Of a stretch of DNA of 64,000 nucleotides, positions 46,924-56,854 are shown piece after piece. Below the pieces are notes generated by a model, which worked only from the letters and a program-made list of their open reading frames with translations, was not told the DNA's origin and did no database searches. The position numbers and the translations under genes were made by a program. The stretch comes from Pascua guehoae (taxonomy: Eukaryota > Basidiomycota > Tremellomycetes > Trichosporonales > Trichosporonaceae). Numbering within the stretch: the stretch's first letter is position 1; every line of letters starts with the position of its first letter. The stretch spans positions 124,001 to 188,000 of the forward strand of contig BCJX01000007.1 of the NCBI GenBank assembly GCA_001600415.1, given 5' to 3'.

Positions 46924-47861
46924 AAAGAGGATTCAGTTCCTCCCAACCCGATATTTTTAGACCTTCATTGGCGTGTGATGCACGATAGCTTTGGACCGTG
47001 CTGTCGGTGTTGGCGCGTTTGAGCCTTAAACTAGTGGGGCGGACCATCAAACACGACGTGGTCATCACTTCAAGTGGACCTAATACTGCGGGTTTGGTGA
47101 ACACTACTGGTGCCGTACCTCACGGCTGACGATTAGGATCTCAGTACGTTATAGGCCTCCATCACTGCCGCACGCGTAACCATAGCAAAGGGCGTTGAAA
47201 ACACATGGTGTGTGGCTGGATTCAGGCATGTGCCAGATATGAGGTGAGGCGTCGTACAAGGTTAAGATACCGGAATGCAAGGTCACCTAAGGTTAAGATG
47301 CCGGAATAGACGTCCATTCAGACCCCAAAAAGGTGCTCTCCCAGGCCACACTCTTCTCGGCGGCTGATGACAGAAGGGTAGTCAGTTGCCTTTCTATTCA
47401 CACCGGAAGGTGTCGATCTGCTTGCTACGGCGGGCAGTGTGCTACAGCATCATCCGAGATGCTTGTGCCAGGCGTCTCTCTAGCCCCCAGCGTTTTCGGA
47501 CCATACTGGCAATCCACACCGCCGCTCGGAAGATTTGGCCGCCCTGAAAACGTAATCTCCCACGATATCGGGCGGTAGGGCTTGGGCGGCGCGGATCAGG
47601 GCATGAATGTTTGGGCTATGTGTAATAGGGCCCGAGCGCGGATGCGGCGGGTGGTATTACAGGCGTAGAAGGGGTAGGTACGATGGAGGTGATAAGATAG
47701 AACAAGAAATTCATTCACTAGGACATTTAACAGTACTGACTGACGAGATAATAAGGATGGTGTCGATGGTTGTAAGGTACCAGGCACGCCGTACCAAGCT
47801 GGTTCCGGGCGGTACGGGTGTGATTCGTGGCGGACACGGTCTGTTACTTGACGGTAGCCAT
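46924..47861. other. intergenic region, tRNA-Leu to desaturase-family gene
   Basis: No gene seen. A short direct repeat containing AAGGTTAAGAT-CCGGAAT occurs twice near 47258 and 47288. Confidence 0.4.
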
Positions 47862-48803
47862 CTAGAATCCCCACTCGACCTCGTGGAAGCTGACCTGGTG
47901 TCGTCCCAGCCACTTCTTGGCCTGCTTCTGCTGCTCCTTGGCGGCCGTGGGGTCCTCTGTCTCGGCGGACGCTGCGGCCCACTTTTGCCAGAATTCGTAA
48001 TTGTGGGCGCGGGTCTCGCACTTGCGGTACGAGCCCATGTTCTTGTCCCAGAAGCGCCAGAAGAGGCCAAAGTTGACGCGACGGTGCGAGTGGTGCATTT
48101 GGTGGTCGCCGATGGTGAGCATGTGTCGGCCGCTGGCCAAGGCAACGGGGGCGGCGAGAGGGTGGAAGACCATGAGAGCGTAGTGGGAGCGGTAGCCCGA
48201 GTGGTCAATGAGGGTCGAGAAGCCTACGTAGGAGAGGGGGAGGAGCCAGTACCACCAGTTGTGGCCGGCAATGTAGGTCCAGAGGAGGAAGGGGATGCCT
48301 ACCTGGATAAAGTTCTCGATGACCTCGGCGTGACCGACAATGTAGACGTGCATCGAGTACGAGTACTCGTGGTGCATGGCGTGCAGCCAGTCGTACAAGG
48401 GCCGCACGACGTGGAACGTGCGGTGGACCCAGTAGAAGAAGGTGTCGTGAATGACCATGTAGAGGGCCATGTATGCGACAAGGTAGACGATGTTGAACTC
48501 GGACGAGAGCGGCGGGCCGCGGGGGTCGCGGTAGACGTAGGCATAGACGGCGGTAGGGAGGGTAAACGACATCGTGTTGATCCACGCGGTCATCACTCCA
48601 CGGTCCTTGGGTAGCGGGTAGTAGCGGAGAAGGTAACCGTTCTTGTAAAGCCGCGCGGTGCCTTGGAAGATGACCTCGCTGTAAATCATGGCGACCGTGG
48701 ACGCGACGACTCCGATGGAGATCCCCTGGAGCCAATGAAAGGCGAGAGGGTGGCTGGAGCCGAACTGAGCGAGGGGGAGGGCGAGCCCAGAGGCGAGAGT
48801 CAT
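47862..48803 (-). CDS. Sterol desaturase / fatty acid hydroxylase superfamily membrane protein
   Basis: A single-exon gene of 313 residues on the minus strand. The ATG at 48803 (MTLASGLALPLAQF) is the first true ATG; the frame continues three codons upstream without one. Four hydrophobic segments fit an ER multipass enzyme. The di-iron His clusters are complete: HDTFFYWVHRTFH (HX3H), LHAMHHEY (HX2HH) and DHQMHHSH (HX2HH). The sequence resembles Erg3-like and fungal alkylglycerol/C-4-type oxidases in layout, but the substrate cannot be told. The lack of introns is unusual in this window. Confidence 0.87.
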   Translation of the reverse strand: MTLASGLALPLAQFGSSHPLAFHWLQGISIGVVASTVAMIYSEVIFQGTARLYKNGYLLRYYPLPKDRGVMTAWINTMSFTLPTAVYAYVYRDPRGPPLSSEFNIVYLVAYMALYMVIHDTFFYWVHRTFHVVRPLYDWLHAMHHEYSYSMHVYIVGHAEVIENFIQVGIPFLLWTYIAGHNWWYWLLPLSYVGFSTLIDHSGYRSHYALMVFHPLAAPVALASGRHMLTIGDHQMHHSHRRVNFGLFWRFWDKNMGSYRKCETRAHNYEFWQKWAAASAETEDPTAAKEQQKQAKKWLGRHQVSFHEVEWGF

Positions 48804-49443
48804 TGGTGGCAAATCAGCTCAGGTGATGACGAGTGATGTTCTGTTGGCGCTCTGGAGCGAATCAGTAGGTATCGCAAACACCTGCCAGGCGAAATCATAA
48901 CTTACTGTGACTGTGGTAACGTTTGCCAGGTTCAGACGCTGTTGTAGATGTTGTCGTGAGCGATAGAGCGATGTATGGAATGAATGCGCCAGCGCGAGTA
49001 TATACATGTACAGCCCCGGACAACAAGGTTTGTCAAGTGGCGCAGGGCGAGACAGAACAGCTAGCTCGACTCACTTCTCAGAAACAGTCTGAACGGCCTA
49101 ATGCTCCGGCAGCCCTCCGTGCGCCTTCTGACGGATCTTTTCGACGGAGGCTGTATAGTGCGTGCGGCAGCTCGAGCGTACGCGCGAGGGCGCGTGCCCG
49201 TGCGCGTGCGAGGCTCGAGTCTCGACAACAGTAGAAGACTTTACTAGTGGTAAGTTTAGTATTAGGTTGGGTGGCGTTCAGGCCCAGAGCTTGATCTCTG
49301 GGTATGCGTGTGTTTGCAGGTTTAGGTTGGGAAGAACAAAGAGATGTATATACCGTACTCCTCGGACTGGGCTTTATGCAGCGATACAGTCTGCCTAGAT
49401 GGCTAATCTCTCTCTCTTTCTCTCTCTCTCTCTCATTTTCTCT

Positions 49444-49503
<60 letters not shown>

Positions 49504-50729
49504 CTGTCTCTCCACCTCGTCCTCTATACATCGCTCTCTGCCAACTCACCCTTCTGGGTCTCGGGCCAAGCCGCAACCCTGCCGCGGCCCCGTCCTATCA
49601 GTCTTCTCCTGAAGCACTTGGTGGTCAAGCTCGCGGCCCTATCGGAGTTTGGATGTCTTGGTCCAGCCTTGGGCGTCAAAGCCCCCTGCCCTCGGATAAC
49701 CTCGGCAAGCCTGCCCTCTTCGTCATCACCATTAATAAGGTTGACTAGGATCCAATGGGGAATGAACGCTAAGTGTGCTCTGGGCGAGGCACGGCTCAAC
49801 CCGGCATGCCATTCGTTCTGCTTTCGTTTGGCCATTTTACATCTCGTCGATTATCACCATGGTACACACAGCAGCTGTGCGTGCTGTGCGTGTTGTGCAT
49901 GCTGTGTTGGAACCATGTGATGATGTCATGATGGCTTGAGGGCATTGGCCGCATCGGCGGTATTATACAATTTCGAGGACGCAACGTGGTATCCCGGTAA
50001 CAGAGTTGCGTTCGGGACGTAACCTGGCATTTACCTGGACTATGGACTGGAGCCTGTGAGAGGCAACTTCTTTAGTCCACTAAGCCGTGCGGGGTGGGGT
50101 GCATGGACGCCCAGACACCCAGGCATGTACGATCTGCCTGATCTGCTGTTGGGATGAAGGGCGAGCAGGGAGCAGGGAACAGCTAGGCAGTAAGTAGCGA
50201 GTACCTGCAGTGCTAACCGCTCACACTTGATCAACAGTGGTCCTCGTCGCACCCTACTGTCGTCGCGCCCTAGGCCATGCCGCCTGCCACTTTGTGGCAC
50301 TCTGAGACCACTACGCAGTAAACTAAACTGCCGATCCTGTTGTGGCTACATAACTACTGTCTAACGGCCTAACGGGCAACTAACTGGTCCCGATGGATCG
50401 ACGGATCGACAGATCGACAGAAGCTCTACGTGTTTCAGGTCAAACCCTACCGAACAACATTCCTTTTCCCGCCACCATTAAGGAAAAGGAGATGACGTAA
50501 TGTAACACGTGTTATTCACATGGTTTCCATGCCGTCAGCACATTGGTAATGTCATTACAAAAGTATTACCATTCTTCTTCTAATGGTAACGACATTAGAA
50601 ACTATCTATCCGCTCCTCCCACTTTGGGTGCATGGTCCCTCGTCGTGATGGCGATGACGGCTGTCACCACCAACCCATGGCAAACCCACCTCCCGCCATC
50701 ATCCACCACCCCACATCCTCCACAGTACG
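48804..50729. other. 1.9-kb divergent intergenic region with CT microsatellite
   Basis: Holds the promoters of the desaturase-family and Vps3844-like genes, the CT array at 49407-49500, and a CRE-like TGACGTAA near 50492. No ORF is supported. Confidence 0.45.
49407..49500. repeat. (CT)n microsatellite, interrupted
   Basis: About 90 bases of CT dinucleotides with two interruptions (TTT, ATTTTCTCAG) and a pure stretch of about 50 bases at the 3' end. Confidence 0.97.
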
Positions 50730-52153
50730 ATGAGTACGTGCCCACCCACAGCATACAGACGACATGGAACTGACACCGAGCAGGGATCCGACCGCTCTCT
50801 CTCCTTTCCGTCCTGTCCGTGGCCGCGTTGGCGCCGCTCGCGGCCGCGCGCGGCGCCCAGGTCTACCTCCACCCTGCGCCGCCCCAGGCCGGGCTCTCGG
50901 CGCCGACACTGTCCAAGACCCAGGCCGAGGCGGTGATTGCGCACCACCTCGGTGCGGACGTTAGCAGCCTCGACGCTCCCGGAGACGAGGGCGTGTGGGG
51001 CCACCTCCTCAACCTGTGGGAAGGGGGTAGCCGGCCGCGGGTCGTCATTGTTGAGGATGCCGAGGCGCAGCGTGAGTCGTGTTGATTCGTGAGACCGGGG
51101 GGTACTACAGGCCGGCATCGGTGCGGTTGTTACTCGGGGACCGATGTGGGGGAGTGTGGCACGCCCGGTGTACAGTCGTTGGCATTGGCCGAATCATAGC
51201 GCTCTGTTGCCGACCAGAGATTAATCGCACGTGTGGGACGACGGCGGCAGTGCTGCACGGCGACGGCGATGTGGCCATCATCGACTTTCTAACGGGAGCC
51301 GTACCTCGTCTTTCGTCCACTCCCAGGCACTACACTAACACCCCCAGAGGTCCTCCCTTCGACGCTCAAGGAGCCCACGTTCTACCTCGACGACGAGAGC
51401 GAGTCGGTCCTCGACCCGTACATTGACAGCGCGCGCGAGTCGCTTGAGCGTGTGGCATCGCTGCCGCTCGTCAAGGGACTCCTTGACACCCTCGACCTTG
51501 CTGCATCGCGTGAGTTGCTATATACACTGAAGCGTGGGCCGGATCACCATGCGTAATCCGACGCCGTACTCGGTCTAACACACGCAGGTGCCAGCGAGGC
51601 TCTTGCCAGCCAGCTGTCCGCTCTCGTTGCCCTCGCCGACTCGCTCTGGGCCTCGGCCGAGACCGCATGGGACGCCGTCTCCATCTCTCTGGGCGACTCT
51701 GACGCCGACTCGTCGCTGCGGGACACGGCCACCAAGGGCCTCCGTGCGGGCCTCGAGACCATGACGCAGGACGACTCGCCGCCTCTGATCCTCGTTATCA
51801 TGCCGCCCCGTGGTAGCTACCACTACAAGCGCGCCGTCAGCCCCGCCGATGCCCCCAAGCTCACGCGCCCCGACGAGTGCCTGTCGAACAGCACGTGTTC
51901 GAGCCGTGGATGCTCGGGCCACGGTAAGTGTGTCGAGGTCACCGAGGGCTGCTTTGCTTGCGCGTGCGCAGCAGGCTACGCGGGCGTCGAGTGCCAGAAG
52001 ACCGACTACTCGGCCCAGTTTGGCATCCTCGTCGGCACGGCCGTCCTCCTCTCGTTTGGGTGCATTGGCGCCATTGCCCTCCTCTACAGCGTCGGCGAGA
52101 CCCAGCTCCCGTCCACCCTCACCCTCGCCGTCGGCGGGCACAAGCGCGACTAG
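50730..52153 (+). CDS. Vps3844-like type I membrane protein with EGF-like Cys motif
   Basis: 339 residues in phase from exons 50730-50733, 50784-51071, 51348-51509 and 51588-52153. The first exon holds only ATG plus one base; donor GTACGT and acceptor CAG restore a signal peptide reading MRIRPLSLLSVLSVAALAPL. The lumenal part contains GAQVYLHPAPPQ, PSTLKEPTFYLDDESESV and helical segments. Near the C-terminus lies CLSNSTCSSRGCSGHGKCVE followed by CFACACAAGYAGVECQK, an EGF-like cluster, then a membrane helix (FGILVGTAVLLSFGCIGAIA) and a short cytosolic tail ending GGHKRD. This order is that of fungal Vps3844 family proteins, linked to vacuolar sorting in fission yeast. Precise function is unknown. 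Confidence 0.83.
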
Positions 52154-52338
52154 ACGCGCGTGGCAAACAGGACAGCAGTGCTGTACATATATGCAAACGG
52201 TACAACAGTAGCGATAGTATACGGGGGTATTGAGAGGCAGTGGCGCGTACACGACGATGTGGTGATGTCTGTGCTGAAGGGTGCTGGAGAGTGCAATTAT
52301 TGGTCTTGTTGGCGCGCAGTGTGCACGAATGCGCAAGC

Positions 52339-52700
52339 CTACGCGTTGTTGTGCTCCTTCTCCTTGCGCAGTTCTTTGACGACGGCCTGAAGTCAGACAC
52401 GGGTGACGCGAGCATACAGCAGTACTCACCGCAAGTGTGTCTGGGTTGGCGCCCTGCTCAATCATGCCGATGCATACGCTGAGTGTGTGCTTGTCGAGAC
52501 CTGGTGGTGTGAGCAGAACCGGGGGCCAGCCAATGGCCATGGCGTGTTTATTGTTTTGGAAGACGCGTACCCGTCTGAAGGAGCTGCGAGAGGTCATGCA
52601 GCGCTGCAAGTCAGCATTGGCAACACTGCACCATCCATGCAATGTCGCGGGACGCACTGTCAACCGTCTCGCGGACATTCTTCTCGCGGTTGTCGGACAT
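52339..52700 (-). CDS. mzt1: Mitotic-spindle organizing protein 1 (MOZART1)
   Basis: Small gamma-tubulin-complex adaptor at spindle pole bodies that links GCP proteins to recruitment factors (known role). The minus-strand gene splits 64 codons over four exons: MSDNREKNVRETVD / TLHDLSQLLQTG / LDKHTLSVCIGMIEQGANPD-TLA / AVVKELRKEKEHNNA. Splices are gtgcgt...ttgcag, gtacgc...accag and gtgagt...cttcag, each restoring the frame. The signature GLDKHTLSVCIGMIEQGANP matches the family's GLD-ETL-ICV-L-E-GINPEAL pattern. Length is typical for the family. No single exon is long enough to be found as an ORF. Its start is 205 bp from that of the divergent protease gene. Confidence 0.92.
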
Positions 52701-52905
52701 TGTGGATGATGTGGTAATGTTGACAGCAGAGGGAGCTGGGGCGATGACGCGACGTGGAAGTTTCTTCCGCCGCCGCCGCCGCCGCTGGGGTGGGTGGGTG
52801 GGTGAGCTTTGGGCGCCGTGCGCCGTGGTCGTCATTGTCTCGGCGCCCCCTTTGTCCGTCGTCCAATTTCCATTACTCGTCTGTTCCACTTCGGCATGAC
52901 CACCC

Positions 52906-55320
52906 ATGCGGCTGCTCCATGAGCTCCGCGCTCTGCACGCCTTTCTCCTCGCGACACTTGCCCACCTGTACGCGCGCGCCATGGGCCTTTTTTCCGCACT
53001 CGGATCGCTTTCGGGGCTCTCGTCACTGCCATCATCGCTCGGCGCCGGCTTGGGGCTGTCGTCGTCCGGGGCCGGCGCCGAGCTGTACGAGCCCGGGGAC
53101 CGGTATGCGGGCATGGTCAATCTCTCGGGGACACTGTGCTACATGAACAGCGTGCTGCAGGCGTTTGCGTCTCTGCCGACCCTCGTGGCGCATCTCGACC
53201 GCATCGTCGTGCTCGCAGAAGACGTCGACCTGCCGACACCCGTAACGGACGCGCTGCTTGGTCTCCTCACGGAGCTCAATACGGGCCACGCACGCCAGCC
53301 CGCCCCGCTCCGCCCACATGCTCTCCTCACCGCCCTTGCACCCCTCCCAGCCATCCGCCGCCTCCTCGCCACACGCGAGCAGCAGGACGCGCACGAACTC
53401 TTTGTCGTCCTCGCCGAGGCCGTGTCCGATGAGGCGACAAAGGTCGCCAAAGAGGTCGCGCGCACACGCGGCCTCGGACAGGCGCTCGAGATCGGCTCGT
53501 CGCTCTCGTCCCGGGCCGGGACACCAGCTCCATCCTCTCTCCCACCATCATCACTCTCTCATCAGCATCGACGAGACTCGGACACGCCAAGCCTCAGCGT
53601 CCCCGCGCCCGCTATCCGCGTCCCCTTCCATCGCCCAGAGACCAGCCTCGCCCAGCCATGGGAGGGTCTCCTCGCCCGCCGCAGAGTATGCCGCCGCTGC
53701 GGGTACAGCGACGTAGTCCGTATGGATACCCTCGGCGGCATGGAGTTGCCTGTTCCGCGTTCGGTGAGTGTTGGTCTTGGCACTGTGCTCAATCAGAGTG
53801 GAGAATGCTGACAAAAACAGGGCGAGGTATCACTCGACGCATGTATTGCCGAATACCTCGCGCCAGAACGCCTCGACGGCGTCGAGTGCGACATGTGTAC
53901 GCTCCGCGCCACCGCTGACAAGTATGCCGCCCGTGAAGCCGTCCGGGCGGGCAAGGAGAAGGAGGGGGCGGAGAACGGCGGCAGCGGAGCGGGCGGCCTC
54001 GGGTCGGGATCAGGATGGGCGTGGCCGGCAGCCGACGGCGAGGGAGATGGCGACGATGCGCCAACCACCGGCGCGGCAGCCAAGAAGAAGCGCGCTCTCG
54101 CGACCCGCCTCGCGGCGCGCCTCCGCGCCATGGTCGAGTCGGGCGTGCCCGCCATCGAACCGGGCCCGATAAAGTGGGAGACGATGCGCACAGAGTGTAT
54201 CCGCGAGACGTCGGTGACGCGCGCGCCAAGGACGCTGCGGTTCCACTTTGTGCGGTCCGAGTTTACCCCTTACGGCCACGTCTTGAAGAAGACGGCACGC
54301 GTGGCGTTCCCGCTCATGTTCGACCTGGGGCCGCACATGGCGCGCGGGGTGTGGGAGCCGCGCGGCAGCAAGGGGGGAGGGGTGGGGTCGATGATTGCGC
54401 TCGCGTCGGCGGTGGGTGGCGACGGCGGCAAGTGGAGCGTTGCAGGTGCCGGTGGACAACGCGGCAACACCCCCGACGTGTCGGGGGCAGCTGCCGGCGT
54501 CCAGTCTCCGCCTCGTGCGCTGTACCGCCTCCAATCAGCCATTCTGCACTATGGCTACACCCACTCGTCGGGCCACTTTGTCGCCATCCGCCGCAAGCCG
54601 CACTCGGGGCCCGACATCCTGGGCCGCGGATGGCTGCGGATCAGTGACGCCGACGTCGACGAGGTCGGCGCCGACGAGCTCTTCCAGGCGCGTGGCGCAG
54701 TGTTTATGCTCTTTTACGAGCGCGTCGACCTCCCCGCACGCGCAGAGGGGAGGTACGATGCCACGCTGGGCTTGGAGCGCGCGCGTGTGCAGGCTGCGAC
54801 CCCAGTGGCTGACCCCGACTCGGACTTGGATGCAGGCCCTGTCGGCCACACCACACAACACACACGGTGGATCGTACCGCCCGTCGGCGCCGTCATGGGT
54901 ACATCGGCCCACGTCGCACCGGGCACTGGCACCGGCCTCGCTGGCCTCTCTGGCATTTCCAGCTTCTCGAGCCTCGGACTAGGGCCTGGTCACACCTCGA
55001 CACCGTCTGACATTGCTACTGTTGTTGCAGAATCTCGGGCGCTTCTGAACCACGCGCGCGAGACGGCAGACTCGTTCGAGAAGGCAGACCCACTCGAGAA
55101 CGCAGACTCGTTCGAGAAGGCAGACCCACTCGAGAACGCAGGCTCACTCGAGAAGGCAGACTCACTCGACACACCGCCCACATCCTCATCCTCTTATTCT
55201 CCCCCTTCTTCTACTGCGCCCGTTCCAACGAGCCCCGAGACGGGTGCACGAAAACGGGCAAAGAAGAAGAAGAAGCGGCCATCAACCAGCGGCGGAGCAG
55301 ACAGTAGAAAGTTGCAGTAA
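52906..55320 (+). CDS. Ubiquitin-specific protease (USP/UBP family, C19)
   Basis: Deubiquitinating cysteine protease, 785 residues, exons 52906-53763 and 53821-55320. The N-terminus contains a hydrophobic helix (LHAFLLATLAHLYARAMGLF) that could be a membrane anchor as in yeast Ubp1. The Cys box is VNLSGTLCYMNSVLQAF with the catalytic Cys; the more usual GNTC is replaced by SGTLC. QQDAHELFVVLAEAV is the following conserved box. The zinc-knuckle-like CRRCGYSDVVRMDTLGG and CDMCTLRATADKY lie mid-domain. The His box is LHYGYTHSSGHFVAIRRKP, and the final motif is GAVFMLFYERVD. Long Gly/Ser-rich inserts split the domain. The tail has EKADPLENAD-type repeats and a basic end. Confidence 0.9.
55066..55168 (+). 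repeat. coding repeat (EKADPLENADSF units) in protease tail
   Basis: About five imperfect 18-21-base units encode F/L-E-K-A-D-P/S-L-E/D-N-A-D/G, outside the catalytic domain. Confidence 0.8.
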
Positions 55321-55483
55321 CGCGCGTGCGATGCTAGCCAGCGATGCCATCTAGACCAGTCTATACATACAGCCTGTGAGCGTCCTGCCACTACCAGGCA
55401 CTACTAAACCCCACGGTGCACGTCTGCCGCCCCCACACCTTACATAGCTGCCATTGTGCACCCTCTCACTCTCACTCCCACAT

Positions 55484-56561
55484 CTAGCCGAGAATGAGGG
55501 AGCGAACAGCCGACCACTCTGGCGCATCGGGGCGTGTCTCAAACTGGAGCCAGTCGGCCGGTCCAGAGGGCAGGATACCCATCGTCCAGCACTTGTACAG
55601 TCCCAAGGCGAACACGGCGCCCTGGCAGAGGACAAAGACGAACATGGGCGGGATAAGCAACGTATACGTCAGGCTCCCATCGGCCTTCTGTGTGCGGAGA
55701 GTCTCAAAGGCTAGAGTGGTCGAATGCGGCGCAAGTGGGCAAATCGTGATCAACGATTGAGAATAGACATGGTGGAGTGACGGCGGTTGAGGGAGATTAA
55801 AGCAAGGTCATGATCGGAGCGAAGAATGGCCAGTCGGAGCACATGAGAGCACGCGTCAGCACAAGACTACTTCTCCCGGGGAGACAAGACCCACTGCGGA
55901 GAATGTTGCTGACCGCGCCAATGGGCCCGGTGAGGAGCATAAAGATCATGCCCAGGGAGAAGATTTGCACGCCCGAGCCGGAAAAGTAGAGCATGATGGC
56001 CTGCATCGGGAGCGACTTTGCGGGTCTGCAGTGTCAGGAGTGTCTCAATGTTGTTCGTCAGCGGCTGTTGGTCGTATGGTCGTATACTCCGGCCCCAGTG
56101 TCCCAGAGCTAGCGTCCACCTCGACACCCTCGGCCAGGTGAGTAAAGTGCCGAATCTTTGACACTCGCTAGACGTTGCACAACATACCAAAGGCGCATAC
56201 GGTCTTGCTCCGTACAACGCCAGATCACACCCGGCGAACATCAAGCAGGCTAACCCCCGCGCCTCGTCCCGGCTCTCACCACGCCCATAGAAACTCACCC
56301 AAAAGCCATCTCCCACGCACGCTTGAGCTTGAGCTCAGTCGCGTTTGTCGCCTTGTTCGCCGCATCGGACCGTGCCTGCTGTCAGCTGGCGCGCCGCGTA
56401 ACCGTTCTCGCGGGTCGAGTAGCTCACCTTGACGTCCTTGCCTGATGGCGGGGACGTAAAGCCCAGCGGGTTCAGGAGGCCCCTGTTGTCAGCTATGTGG
56501 AGTCGCGTACACCCTAGCAGACGTACTTTGGGGGTGGTGGGGTGGTGTAGTCGAGGTGCAT
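55484..56561 (-). CDS. EMC4: ER membrane protein complex subunit 4
   Basis: Subunit of the EMC insertase for tail-anchored and multipass proteins in the ER membrane (known family role). Five minus-strand exons 56561-56527, 56482-56428, 56375-56299, 56025-55895 and 55710-55484 give 174 residues in phase. The N-terminus is hydrophilic. The conserved core is KLKRAWEMAFGPAKSLPMQA, then IMLYFSGSGVQIFSLGMIFM with the first membrane segment. The second part carries IPPMFVFVLCQGAVFALGLY, KCWTMGILPSGPADWLQFE and the end SAVRSLILG. It matches the EMC4 pattern YKCxxMGLLPTxxSDWL. The fourth intron (55711-55894, 184 nt) is the least certain junction, chosen because it keeps frame and alignment with the family. 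Confidence 0.9.
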
Positions 56562-56686
56562 GGTAATGAGGGGCGATGGTAAGTTGGACGGTGGTGACGT
56601 CGAGGTCGATGTCGATGGTGACACGGCACTTGTTCACTGCTGTTGCCAGCAGATCTCTGGCTGGATCGCGTGGCAGCCATGTGGCA

Positions 56687-56696
56687 GTCACGTGAT
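56687..56696. promoter_or_regulatory. GTCACGTGAT site in the EMC4/F-box divergent promoter
   Basis: A CACGTG core in the 293-bp shared promoter, similar to the GTCACGTGAC site upstream of prohibitin. It could serve either gene. Confidence 0.35.
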
Positions 56697-56854
56697 GGTA
56701 TTGACGGTGGTCCGAGCGTGACGCGCCTTGTTTCGTGTCAACGCCCAGTTTCGCGTCCAAATGATAGACGATATCCACTGCTCTGTCCAACAACACACCT
56801 CTCTCGGCCCAATATATCATCGCCAGCAACGCCAGACATTCCACTGTCGACGCG

